64,000 bases of DNA from Georgenia satyanarayanai (GTDB lineage Bacteria > Actinomycetota > Actinomycetes > Actinomycetales > Actinomycetaceae), in contig NZ_UETB01000012.1 of the NCBI RefSeq assembly GCF_900116375.1, forward strand, positions 48,316 through 112,315, given 5' to 3'. The position numbers and the translations under genes were made by a program. Under the pieces are notes generated by a model. It had not been told where the DNA came from. It did not search any database and saw only the letters and a list, made by a program, of their open reading frames with translations. Position 1 is the stretch's first letter, and every line of letters starts with the position of its first letter. Shown piece after piece: positions 17,795 to 25,487 of the stretch.

Positions 17795-18244
17795 CTACCG
17801 CCCGCCGGTCGCGGCCCCGTGCTCCCGCTTCTGAACGCTGTAGGCGCTGTACAACCCGAGTGCCGCGACGAGGGTGAACGGCCCCACCCACACGGTCATC
17901 GTGGTGGCGAGCTCGCGGTCTCCGGCGCCTGTCACTGCCAGCACTGCGCCCACCGCGATCAGCAGGACTCCGGCGGCTGCCACAAGGTGACCGAGCCGGA
18001 GGACCAGCTCGAGGTTGTGCCGCCGACGGTCCTCAGACTCCTCTCCACCGGCAGACTCCTCTCCACCGGCGAGGAGTGATCGCCGTTGGAAACCCACTGT
18101 GAAGACGAGAAGGACCACGCCTGCCGCGCCCACACCTGTAGCTGCGGCGTACTGCGCAGTCAGCAGCAAGATGGCCACCGCCGCCATCGAGAAGAACGCC
18201 ACCGCGAGCTGGATCGCCCGAATGAAGCGTCGAGAATCCATCAT
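17795..18244 (-). CDS. Small membrane protein, four hydrophobic helices
   Basis: 149 residues; the start is the first of two ATGs (18244), with GGAGGG upstream. Helices include IQLAVAFFSMAAVAILLLT, AAGVVLLVFTVGF, AAAGVLLIAVGAVLAV and VWVGPFTLVAALGLYSAY, separated by a charged loop EESAGGEESEDRRRHN in the middle. No family is recognised. It follows a degenerate VOC fragment and the alcohol dehydrogenase on the same strand. Confidence 0.6.
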   Translation of the reverse strand: MMDSRRFIRAIQLAVAFFSMAAVAILLLTAQYAAATGVGAAGVVLLVFTVGFQRRSLLAGGEESAGGEESEDRRRHNLELVLRLGHLVAAAGVLLIAVGAVLAVTGAGDRELATTMTVWVGPFTLVAALGLYSAYSVQKREHGAATGGR

Positions 18245-18261
18245 GAGCCCTCCACATCCAC

Positions 18262-18462
18262 CTATCGGAACCGCGCCCTGACGTGCTCGTGCGCCTCGTG
18301 CCGGTCGCCGTCGGCCTCGACGGCCCCTCCCAGCACCCCTGCCCAGAAGCGGCTCTCCACGTCCTGGTCGACGGCGTCGAACACGAGGTGATGCTTGATC
18401 TGGATGGCGGCCTCCTTGCGCGCGAGGACCGGGGGTAGTGGCCGCCATCCCCGCGAGCGCGA
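18262..18462 (-). pseudogene. VOC (glyoxalase-like) protein remnant
   Basis: On the minus strand a frame reads ARKEAAIQIKHHLVFDAVDQ, then DVESRFWAGVLGG and AVEADGDR, ending at TAG 18262-18264. HLVFDAVD followed by FWAGVLGG is the start of a VOC/glyoxalase-like domain, but only ~60 codons remain. No in-frame ATG or GTG with a ribosome site precedes it, and the stop comes far before the full ~120-residue domain. It directly follows the alcohol dehydrogenase stop. Confidence 0.5.
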
Positions 18463-18476
18463 GGGACTCCGGGCGC

Positions 18477-19493
18477 TCAGACCCGCAGCAGTGCCTTGAT
18501 CGCGCGGCGCTCGTCCATCGCCCGGTACGCCTCGGCGGCGTCCTCGAGGGGCACCTCGAGGTCGAACACGCGGCCCGGGTCGATGCGCCGGTTCCAGATG
18601 AGGTCGATGAGCTCGGGCAGGTACTGGCGCACCGGCGCCGGCCCGCCGTGCAGGTGCACGTGGGAGCCGAAGAGCAGCCTCCCGGGGATCTCGACGCCGT
18701 GGGAGACCCCCACGAACCCCACGTGCCCGCCGGGCCGGGTGGCCTTGATGGCCTGGAGCATCGCCTCCTGCGTGCCGACGGCCTCGATGACCGAGTGCGC
18801 CCCCAGCCCGTCGGTGAGCTCCTTGACGGCGGCCGCGCCCTCGTCGCCGCGCTCGGTGACGACGTCGGTCGCGCCGAACTCCTTCGCGAGCGCCTGCCGG
18901 TCGGCGTGCCGGCTGAAGACGATGATCCGCTCGGCGCCCATCTCCCGCGCCGCCAGGACGCCGAGCAACCCCACCGCCCCGTCCCCGACGACGGCGACCG
19001 TCCTGCCCGGTCCCGCCTGTGCCGCGGCGGCGGCGAACCAGCCGGTGCCGAGGACGTCGGAGGCGGCGAGCAGGCTGGGAACCAGGTCAGGGGCGGGCTC
19101 ACCGGGCGTGGCGACGAGCGTGCCGTCGGCGAGCGGCACACGCAGGTACTCGGCCTGGGAGCCGCCCATGCCCACGCGCTGTACGCAGGCCGCCTGGTAG
19201 CCGGAGCGGCAGAGCTCGCACGTGTTGTCCGACGCGATGAAGGACCCCACGACGAAGTCCCCCACCTTGACGTTGCTCACCGCGGAGCCGACCTCCTCGA
19301 CCACCCCGACGTACTCGTGCCCCATGGGCCGCGGCTCCCGGGTCTCGTCGGCGCCGCGGTAGGGCCACAGGTCCGAGCCGCACACGCAGGCGGCGGCGAG
19401 CCGGATGACGGCGTCGGTCGGCTCCTCGATGGTCGGCATGGGCAGGTCCTCGACGCGGACGTCACGGGCCCCGTGCATGACTACTGCGCGCAT
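18477..19493 (-). CDS. Zinc-dependent medium-chain alcohol dehydrogenase
   Basis: 338 residues, MDR superfamily. The catalytic zinc ligands lie in ACVCGSD (Cys), GHEYVG (His67-like) and the structural-zinc region CELCRSGYQAAC is partial. The Rossmann motif VVGDGAVGLLGVLAA marks NAD(P) binding, and RHADRQALAKEFGATDVV is usual for the family. The substrate is unknown (alcohol, aldehyde or threonine-type). It is divergent from the flavoprotein gene; the intergenic region carries an ECF41-type promoter facing the flavoprotein. Confidence 0.87.
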   Translation of the reverse strand: MRAVVMHGARDVRVEDLPMPTIEEPTDAVIRLAAACVCGSDLWPYRGADETREPRPMGHEYVGVVEEVGSAVSNVKVGDFVVGSFIASDNTCELCRSGYQAACVQRVGMGGSQAEYLRVPLADGTLVATPGEPAPDLVPSLLAASDVLGTGWFAAAAAQAGPGRTVAVVGDGAVGLLGVLAAREMGAERIIVFSRHADRQALAKEFGATDVVTERGDEGAAAVKELTDGLGAHSVIEAVGTQEAMLQAIKATRPGGHVGFVGVSHGVEIPGRLLFGSHVHLHGGPAPVRQYLPELIDLIWNRRIDPGRVFDLEVPLEDAAEAYRAMDERRAIKALLRV

Positions 19494-19600
19494 GATGCTC
19501 CTCGGTGTCGGCTTGGTCTGTCAGGTTCACCTCCCGGGCGCGACCGCACAAGCGGGACGACGACGGCGCACCCGGCACCGAGCGCGGCTCGCCACTCCCC

Positions 19601-19627
19601 TGTCACGTTCCCCGCCCCGCCGGTGTC
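19601..19627 (+). promoter_or_regulatory. Candidate ECF41 promoter for the flavoprotein-sigJ operon
   Basis: TGTCACG (19601-19607), 16 bases, then TGTC (19624-19627). Known ECF41 target promoters have TGTCACA, 16 bases, CGTC, so only the last base of the -35 and the first base of the -10 differ. It lies about 40 bases before the ATG at 19668, on the correct strand, upstream of the operon that encodes the cognate sigma factor, as expected for autoregulation. Confidence 0.6.
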
Positions 19628-19667
19628 TCGTGGGTACAGGCCCTGCGAGACCGAGGAGAGAGAAGCG

Positions 19668-20864
19668 ATGACAGACACGACTCAGGTGGTGGTCGTCGGC
19701 GGTGGGTACGCCGGCGTCATCTCCGCGAACCGGCTCACGACCGACCCCGACTTCCAGGTCACCCTCATCAACCCGCGGCCGAGCTTCGTCGAGCGCATCC
19801 GGCTGCACCAGCGCACGGTGGGCACGCACGAGGCCGTCCTCGACTTCGCCGAGGTCCTCGCCCCGACCGTCCGGCTCACCGTCGACGCCGTGACGCGCAT
19901 CGACGCCGGGGCACGGACGCTCGAGCTCGCGAGCGGTGGCCGGGTCCTGTACGACTACCTCGTCTACGCCGTCGGCAGCCACAGCGCGCCGGCCACCGTC
20001 CCGGGGGTCCGCGAGCACGCCTTCCCCCTGAGCACGCTGGAGGAGGCCACCGCCCTCAACGCGGCCCTCGACACTGCGGGACCGGCGGCACCGGTCGTCG
20101 TCGTGGGAGGCGGCGCCACCGGGCTCGAGACTGCCTCCGAGCTCGCCGAGCACGGCCGGCCCGTCTCGCTGGTCACCGCCACAGAACTCGGCCCCTACCT
20201 CCACCCGTCGGCGCGCCGCCAGGTCCACAAGCAGCTGGACCGGCTCGGCGTCTCCGTGCTCGACGGCGTCGCCGTGACCGCCGTCGGCCCCGGTTCCGTG
20301 CACCTCGCGGACGGGCGCGAGCTGCCCGCCACCGTCACGGTGTGGACCGCGGGCTTCGGTGTCCCGGACCTCGCCGCGCGCAGCGGGCTGAGCACCGACG
20401 AGGTCGGGCGGCTCCTCACGGACGAGACCCTGACCAGCGTCGACGACGAGCGGATCGTCGCTGCCGGGGACGCGGCCGCGCCGTCGGGCGCGCCCTACCG
20501 GATGTGCTGCGCGGCCGCCCTGCCGCTCGGTGTCCACGCGGCGGACACCGTCCTGTGCCGCGCCGCCGGCCGCGCCCCAGCACCGTTCTCGGTGCCGGTG
20601 ACCGGCCAGTGCCTCAGCCTGGGCCGCCGGTCGGGTGTGCTCCAGCTCGCCCGACGCGACGACACGGCGATCGCCGCGCACGTGGGCGGCAGGCTCGGCG
20701 CCTGGTTCAAGAAAACCATCACCGCGGGCAACGTCGCGTCGTTGCGCATGACCGCTCGCCTGCCCGGACTGCTCGGCGTGGTCACCACGGTCCAGGACCC
20801 CCGCCGCGCACGGCTCCTCGCCGACCAGTCCCGTGCCGCGGCCGGTACGGCCCGGGCAGACTGA
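19668..20864 (+). CDS. NAD(P)/FAD-dependent oxidoreductase (type II NADH dehydrogenase-like)
   Basis: 398 residues. The start ATG 19668 has GAGGAGAG eight bases upstream. An FAD Rossmann motif VVVVGGGYAGVISANRL opens the protein, a second nucleotide motif VVVVGGGATGLETASELAEH lies at about 143-162, and GDAAAPSG near residue 268 is the FAD-binding GD box. The C-terminal NDH-2-like part lacks obvious membrane helices. It is the gene before an ECF41 sigma factor, a place usually held by a carboxymuconolactone decarboxylase or oxidoreductase, so it is the likely target of that sigma. Confidence 0.87.
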   Translation: MTDTTQVVVVGGGYAGVISANRLTTDPDFQVTLINPRPSFVERIRLHQRTVGTHEAVLDFAEVLAPTVRLTVDAVTRIDAGARTLELASGGRVLYDYLVYAVGSHSAPATVPGVREHAFPLSTLEEATALNAALDTAGPAAPVVVVGGGATGLETASELAEHGRPVSLVTATELGPYLHPSARRQVHKQLDRLGVSVLDGVAVTAVGPGSVHLADGRELPATVTVWTAGFGVPDLAARSGLSTDEVGRLLTDETLTSVDDERIVAAGDAAAPSGAPYRMCCAAALPLGVHAADTVLCRAAGRAPAPFSVPVTGQCLSLGRRSGVLQLARRDDTAIAAHVGGRLGAWFKKTITAGNVASLRMTARLPGLLGVVTTVQDPRRARLLADQSRAAAGTARAD

Positions 20865-20888
20865 CGACACCCGGCAAGGAGGTCGACC

Positions 20889-21881
20889 GTGAAGGATGAG
20901 TCCACCACCGGGGCGACCGACGCCTTCGTCGCCCACCGCACCCTGCTCTTCACCGTGGCCTACGAGATCCTCGGCTCGGCGAGCGACGCCGAGGACGTGC
21001 TGCAGGAGACGTGGCTGCGGTGGGTGGACGTGGACCTCACGCAGGTCCGCGAGAGGCGTGCCTACCTCGCCCGGATCACCACCCGCCAGGCCCTCAACCG
21101 GCTGCGGACCCTGCAGCGGCGCCGGGAGGACTACGTCGGGCAGTGGCTCCCCGAGCCGCTCCTCACCTCCCCCGACGTCGCCGAGGACGTGCTGCTCGCC
21201 GAGAGCGTCTCGATGGCGCTCATGGTGGTCCTCGAGTCGCTCGCCCCCACGGAGCGGGCGGTCTTCGTCCTGCGCGAGACCTTCGACTTCGCCTACGACG
21301 AGATCGCCGACGCCGTGGAGAAGTCACCCGAGGCCGTCCGGCAGATCGCTCACCGCGCCCGGGGCCACGTGAGGTCACGCCGTCCCCGGCGCGTGGCGAC
21401 CCCGGCGGAGACGCGCACGGCACTCGAGGCGTTCAAGGTCTCGATCGAGACCGGCGACGTGCAGGCGCTCATGGACGTCCTCGCGCCCGACGTCGTCGTC
21501 CTGGCCGACGGCGGCGGCGTCAAGCAGGCCGTGCCGAACCCGGTCCGCGGCGCCGACAGGGTCGCCCGCCTGTTCGTCGGCGGCATGCGCAAGGCCGGCG
21601 GCGTCCTCACCGCCGTGCCCTGGACCGTCAACGGCCACCCGGGCCTCCTCGTCGCCATGGACGGCGAGCTCGACGGCGTCTTCGCGGCCCAGGTGCAGGA
21701 CGGCCGGATCGCCGGCATCTACTACGTCCGCAACCCGCACAAGCTCGGCCGGCTCGAGGAGGAGGTCCCTCTCACGCGGCACGAGCGCACGCGCGCGGGG
21801 GCCGCTGCACCTTCGGCCGGACAGACGACGGGCTCGCAGCGCCGAAGCACCGCGAGCCCGTCGGGCGAGTCGGCTCAGTAG
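20889..21881 (+). CDS. sigJ: ECF41-family sigma factor with SnoaL-like C-terminal domain
   Basis: 330 residues; GTG 20889 preceded by AAGGAGG. Sigma region 2 is LLFTVAYEILGSASDAEDVL and QETWLRW, region 4 is LAPTERAVFVLRETFDFAYD with AVRQIAHRARGHVRSR. The C-terminal extension (residues ~175-300, e.g. FKVSIETGDVQALMDVLAPD and PNPVRGADRVARLFVGG) is the SnoaL-like domain that in ECF41 factors acts as a built-in regulator without an anti-sigma. The tail is Ser/Thr/Arg-rich. Neighbours fit: the flavoprotein 24 bp upstream, and an ECF41-type promoter before it. Its end overlaps the stop of the convergent aldolase gene by seven bases. Confidence 0.88.
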   Translation: MKDESTTGATDAFVAHRTLLFTVAYEILGSASDAEDVLQETWLRWVDVDLTQVRERRAYLARITTRQALNRLRTLQRRREDYVGQWLPEPLLTSPDVAEDVLLAESVSMALMVVLESLAPTERAVFVLRETFDFAYDEIADAVEKSPEAVRQIAHRARGHVRSRRPRRVATPAETRTALEAFKVSIETGDVQALMDVLAPDVVVLADGGGVKQAVPNPVRGADRVARLFVGGMRKAGGVLTAVPWTVNGHPGLLVAMDGELDGVFAAQVQDGRIAGIYYVRNPHKLGRLEEEVPLTRHERTRAGAAAPSAGQTTGSQRRSTASPSGESAQ

Positions 21882-22549
21882 GAGACGGTGAGCTCGTCCG
21901 CGGTGGCCGTCACCAGCTCGATACCGGCGCTGGTGCCGAGCAGGACGGCGCCGGCTGCGATGAGCGAGCGCGCCTGGTCGAGGCTCTTGATCCCGCCGGA
22001 CGCCTTGACCTGCACGCCCTCGGGCGCCCGCGCCACGAGGAACTCGATGCTGGCGGGATTGGCGATCTCGACGGCGCCGCTGCTCGCGTTCTTGAGGAAC
22101 GCGGCCCCCGCCTCGATCGACAGCTCGACGGCCGCCTCCTTCTCCTCGGCCGTGAGAAGCGGCAGCTCGAGCATGACCTTGACGGGCACCCCCGCGGCGA
22201 CCACACCCGCGATGTCGTCCCGGAAGTCGTCGTAGCGGCCGCTCTTGAGCCATCCGACCTGGACACCGCAGTCGATCTCATCGGCACCGGCCTTGACCAG
22301 GGCCTCCGCCTCCGCCGCCTTGCCGGCGGGGGTCATGACGCCGCAGGTGGGGAAGTCGAGGGCGGAGGCCACCTTGACGCCGCTCCCGCGCAGGACGTCG
22401 GCCACGAGCGGCACCCAGGAGCCGGGGACCATGGCGGCGTTGAAGCCGTGCTCCAGCGCCTCCTCGGCGTGGGCGACCATCTGGTCCCGCGTGACGCCGG
22501 TGTCGATGAGCGTGTGCTGGATGTAGGGGGCGAGGCTGAGCTCGGTCAT
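21875..22549 (-). CDS. deoC: DeoC-family aldolase (deoxyribose-phosphate aldolase-like)
   Basis: 224 residues from ATG 22549 (GGAG eight bases upstream). A TIM-barrel with the DeoC catalytic set: Asp93 in EIDCG, Schiff-base Lys153 in FLKNASSG and Lys182 in KASGGIKS. The flanks diverge from textbook DeoC: YIQHTLI instead of YIDHTLL, FLKNAS instead of FVKTST. DeoC splits 2-deoxyribose-5-phosphate to glyceraldehyde-3-phosphate and acetaldehyde. A DeoC-like enzyme of unusual substrate is possible. The upstream operator matches that of the sugar operon, so it is part of the same regulon. Confidence 0.85.
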   Translation of the reverse strand: MTELSLAPYIQHTLIDTGVTRDQMVAHAEEALEHGFNAAMVPGSWVPLVADVLRGSGVKVASALDFPTCGVMTPAGKAAEAEALVKAGADEIDCGVQVGWLKSGRYDDFRDDIAGVVAAGVPVKVMLELPLLTAEEKEAAVELSIEAGAAFLKNASSGAVEIANPASIEFLVARAPEGVQVKASGGIKSLDQARSLIAAGAVLLGTSAGIELVTATADELTVSY

Positions 22550-22562
22550 GTTTTCACTCCAC

Positions 22563-22586
22563 TTGTCTATGGACAACTATGTACAA
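22563..22586 (-). promoter_or_regulatory. Operator of the deoC-like gene, GntR-type
   Basis: On the minus strand: TTGTACA-N2-GTTGTCC-N2-AGACAA. The same 24-bp pattern is found before the ribokinase gene (28511-28534), 20 of 24 positions identical. Part of it is a dyad (TTGTC-N4-GACAA). It lies 13 bases before the ATG of the aldolase, where repressor binding would block transcription, and its likely ligand-responsive binder is the adjacent GntR protein. Confidence 0.65.
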
Positions 22587-22634
22587 CTCTAGAGTAGGCG
22601 TGGACCAAGGTCCACTGCTGGGAAAGGGCGAACG

Positions 22635-23363
22635 TCAGCGAGAGAGCAGCGAGGTCACGCGCATGCGCTCGCTGTGGATCCACACGTCGGAGTACTCGAC
22701 GGGACGACCGTCGGCGAGGTAGGTGATCTGCTCGAGGTACAGCAGGGGGTGCCCTTTGACCACGCCCAGGCGCTGGGCGAGCTCCGCCGTCGCCGCGACG
22801 GCGCTGAAGGTGCGACGACCGCGGGAGATCTTCAGCCCGTGCCGGGACTCCAGTTCACCGAAGAGGGACTGGTGACTGAAGTCGACGCTCTCGAGGCCAG
22901 GGGCGACGTCCAGCCGGACGTAGTTCACGAGGTAGGCCACCGGCCCCTTCGAGGAGGACCGGACGCGCTCGAGGTGCAGCACGTCCTGTCCCTTCGCCAG
23001 GTCGAGCAGCGCCGAGACCGGGGCCGGGGCCCGCATGGTGTCGATGGTCAGCACCTCCGTGCGCACCTCCTCGCCACGGTGGGCGAAGTCCTCGCTCAGC
23101 GTGGTGAGCTTCTGCGCGATGGAGGGCTCCAGGGCGGTCGCAGTCACGAACGTCCCGCGACCACGCGCCTGCACGAGCAGGCCCTCGCGGATGAGCGTCG
23201 AGATCGCCCGTCGTAGGGTGCCTCTGGAGATCCCGAACTCCTGGGCCAGTTCCGGCTCACTGCTCAGCCGGTGGTCGGGCTGCCACTCCCCCGAGATGAT
23301 CTTCTCCCTGATGACGTCCGAAACCTGAACGTTCAGTGGCTGCGGACCTTCATGGTCGAACAT
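22635..23363 (-). CDS. GntR-family (HutC-type) transcriptional regulator
   Basis: 242 residues from ATG 23363; a GTG at 23378 is also possible (GGAAGGAGCC before it). A winged helix-turn-helix (residues ~10-75: VSDVIREKIISGEWQPDHRL, then SSEPELAQEFGISRGTLRRA) precedes a UTRA ligand domain (about 95-235) of the HutC type, ending YSDVWIHSERMRVTSLLSR. HutC regulators usually bind a sugar or acid. It sits between rbsD and deoC, and two matching operators flank the regulon, so it is the obvious regulator. Confidence 0.9.
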   Translation of the reverse strand: MFDHEGPQPLNVQVSDVIREKIISGEWQPDHRLSSEPELAQEFGISRGTLRRAISTLIREGLLVQARGRGTFVTATALEPSIAQKLTTLSEDFAHRGEEVRTEVLTIDTMRAPAPVSALLDLAKGQDVLHLERVRSSSKGPVAYLVNYVRLDVAPGLESVDFSHQSLFGELESRHGLKISRGRRTFSAVAATAELAQRLGVVKGHPLLYLEQITYLADGRPVEYSDVWIHSERMRVTSLLSR

Positions 23364-23414
23364 CGGTGCGGCTCCCACTGGCCGGCTCCTTCCGCGCGTC
23401 GTTGCCGTGAACGA

Positions 23415-23460
23415 TCATGCCCTGCCCACCACCGTCACACGTGGTGACAGGCAGGGCATC
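23415..23460 (-). terminator. Strong hairpin after rbsD
   Basis: ATGCCCTGCC (23416-23425) pairs with GGCAGGGCAT (23450-23459), and CACCAC/GTGGTG continues the stem inside. It lies between the rbsD stop and the regulator gene. No T run follows, so it may terminate, stall, or protect the operon transcript while letting some read-through into the regulator. Confidence 0.6.
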
Positions 23461-23464
23461 CCGC

Positions 23465-23944
23465 TCAGTCCGTCCGCGACTCGGCAGCGCGCATGCGGTC
23501 CTGGTAGTAGTCCGGCACGACGACGCCGGGCTCGTCGAACCAGCGCGGGACGTCCACGCCGCACACGAGGCCGATGTTGCCCCACGGGTTGAAGGCACCG
23601 GTGCGGATGATGATCTTGGCGCGCTGAGCCATCTCACCGAGCATCTCGGCGTGCGTACGCGTCTCCAGCGGAGCATCGGAGAAGGTCTCCTGGACGAATG
23701 CGGCGAGCGGCTCGTTGTGGGTGACGACGTCCTCTGCCAGGACGACACCCTCGACGATGAGCTCCTTGCTCACGAGCTCGAGGACGGTCTCGAGCTTCGG
23801 GAGGTCCTCCGCGATCGCCAGGTCCACCCGGGTCGCGGTGCTCGGGATCGGGAAGCCCGCGTCCACCACCATGACGAGGTCGGTGTGACCGAGGGTCGCG
23901 AGCGCCCCGGACAGCTGGGCGTTGAGAATTCCGTTCCGCTTCAC
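23465..23944 (-). CDS. rbsD: D-ribose pyranase-like protein (RbsD/FucU family)
   Basis: 159 residues; GTG 23944 with AAGGAG ten bases upstream. The family signature is N-terminal: NAQLSGALATLGHTDLVMVV and DAGFPIP, with the catalytic His in LGHTD. The C-terminus ends RTGAFNPWGNIGLVCGVD. RbsD/FucU interconverts pyranose and furanose ring forms, feeding the kinase. The start overlaps the end of the ATPase gene region closely, so it is in the operon. The substrate may be ribose, deoxyribose or fucose. Confidence 0.87.
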   Translation of the reverse strand: MKRNGILNAQLSGALATLGHTDLVMVVDAGFPIPSTATRVDLAIAEDLPKLETVLELVSKELIVEGVVLAEDVVTHNEPLAAFVQETFSDAPLETRTHAEMLGEMAQRAKIIIRTGAFNPWGNIGLVCGVDVPRWFDEPGVVVPDYYQDRMRAAESRTD

Positions 23945-23945
23945 T

Positions 23946-25484
23946 TCAGGCACTCTCCTTGAGTGTGTCGGCCCCGGTGGCCAGGGCCATGATTGATTCC
24001 TCTGTCGCCGTCGCCGTCGGCAGGACACCGACGACGTGGCCGGCGGCCATGACCGCGATGCGGTCGGTGATCGCGAGCAGCTCGGGCAGGTCGGAGGAGG
24101 ACACGACCATGGCCATGCCGCTCGTCGTGAGCTCCCGGAAGACCGCGTAGATCTCTGCCTTGGCGCCGACGTCGACGCCGCGGGTCGGCTCGTCGAGAAG
24201 CATGAGCCGGGGGTCGATTGCCAGCCACCGCGCGATGAGCGCCTTCTGCTGGTTGCCGCCCGACAGCTGGGTGATGCCCTGCCCAACGTTGGAGATCTTC
24301 ACGCGCAGCTGCTCGGCCCGCTGCTTCGCGTCGGCGCGCAGTGCGCCGCGACGGAGCAGGCCGAGCTGCGAGCGTCGCGACAGCGTGAGCACGTTCATGT
24401 TGTCGGCCACGCTCATCGTCGGGAAGATCCCCTGGTGCCGCCTCTCGCCCGGCAGGTAGGCGATGCCGTTGGCGATCGCGTCCCGGGGAGACCGGTGGCG
24501 CACGGTCTCGCCGTCGAGAGAGATCTTGCCGCCGTCGGTCGGATCGGCGCCGAAGACGGCCCGAAGGAGCTCTACGCGGCCGCTGTCGGGCAGCCCCGCG
24601 ATGCCGAGCACCTCGCCCGGTGCCACGTCGAGGCTGACGTCGTGCACCCGGGGTGCCCGCACCTCGCGCAGCGCGAGCCGCGGGACCTGCCCGCTCTCGC
24701 GGTGCGAGGTCGTCTCCGAGCGCGCGAGCTCGGAGGACAGGTCTCGGCCCACCATGGACCCGACGACCTGGTCGGGCGTGACCTCCGAGGTGTCCCAGCC
24801 ACCGATGTGGTGGCCGTCCCGCAGGACGTGGATGCGGTCGGAGAGCGCGAAGACCTCCGGGATCCGGTGGGAGACGTAGAGCATCGTCACGCCGTCGGCA
24901 CGCAGGCCCTCGATGACCGCGAAGAGTCGCTCCGACTCGGCCGGCGAGAGCACAGCCGTCGGCTCGTCGAAGATCACCACGCGCGCCTCACGCGCCAGGG
25001 CCCGGGCGATGACGACGATCTGCTGCGTCGCCGCATCGAGCTCACGCACGGGACGGCGGGGGTCGAGGCGCTCGCCGAGACGGTCGAGCAGCTCGGCTGC
25101 GCGGGCGTCGACCGCCCGGCCGCTCGGGAAGAACCGGCTGCCCGGCTCGGCCCCGAGCATGATGTTCTGTGCGACGGTCCGCTCGCCGGCGAGGGCGAGT
25201 TCCTGCGGTACGAGTGCCACCCGGTGCTCGCTCAGCATGACGGACGGGTCGAAGCGTGTGACGGGCGTGCCTCGCACCTCCACATCACCCGCCGTCGGGG
25301 AGTCGAGCCCCGCGAGGATCTTCATGAACGTCGACTTGCCAGCCCCGTTCTCACCCATGACCGCGGTGAGCGTGCCGTCGTACACGTCGAGCGTGACGTC
25401 GTTAAGGGCGCGCACAGGTCCGAAGTGCCGGGTGAGCCCCCGGACCGACAGGGCGACCTGCCGGGAGTGGTCGGTGGCCTGCAC
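23946..25484 (-). CDS. rbsA: Sugar ABC transporter ATP-binding protein, tandem NBDs
   Basis: 512 residues with two nucleotide-binding domains. NBD1 has Walker A GENGAGKS and DEPTAVLSPAE; NBD2 has a degenerate P-loop GLPDSGRVELLR, signature LSGGNQQKALIAR and Walker B LMLLDEPTRGVD. This is the RbsA/MglA layout, which energises uptake of pentoses or hexoses. It follows the binding protein by three bases and overlaps the next gene's region. Confidence 0.92.
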   Translation of the reverse strand: MQATDHSRQVALSVRGLTRHFGPVRALNDVTLDVYDGTLTAVMGENGAGKSTFMKILAGLDSPTAGDVEVRGTPVTRFDPSVMLSEHRVALVPQELALAGERTVAQNIMLGAEPGSRFFPSGRAVDARAAELLDRLGERLDPRRPVRELDAATQQIVVIARALAREARVVIFDEPTAVLSPAESERLFAVIEGLRADGVTMLYVSHRIPEVFALSDRIHVLRDGHHIGGWDTSEVTPDQVVGSMVGRDLSSELARSETTSHRESGQVPRLALREVRAPRVHDVSLDVAPGEVLGIAGLPDSGRVELLRAVFGADPTDGGKISLDGETVRHRSPRDAIANGIAYLPGERRHQGIFPTMSVADNMNVLTLSRRSQLGLLRRGALRADAKQRAEQLRVKISNVGQGITQLSGGNQQKALIARWLAIDPRLMLLDEPTRGVDVGAKAEIYAVFRELTTSGMAMVVSSSDLPELLAITDRIAVMAAGHVVGVLPTATATEESIMALATGADTLKESA

Positions 25485-25487
25485 CGG

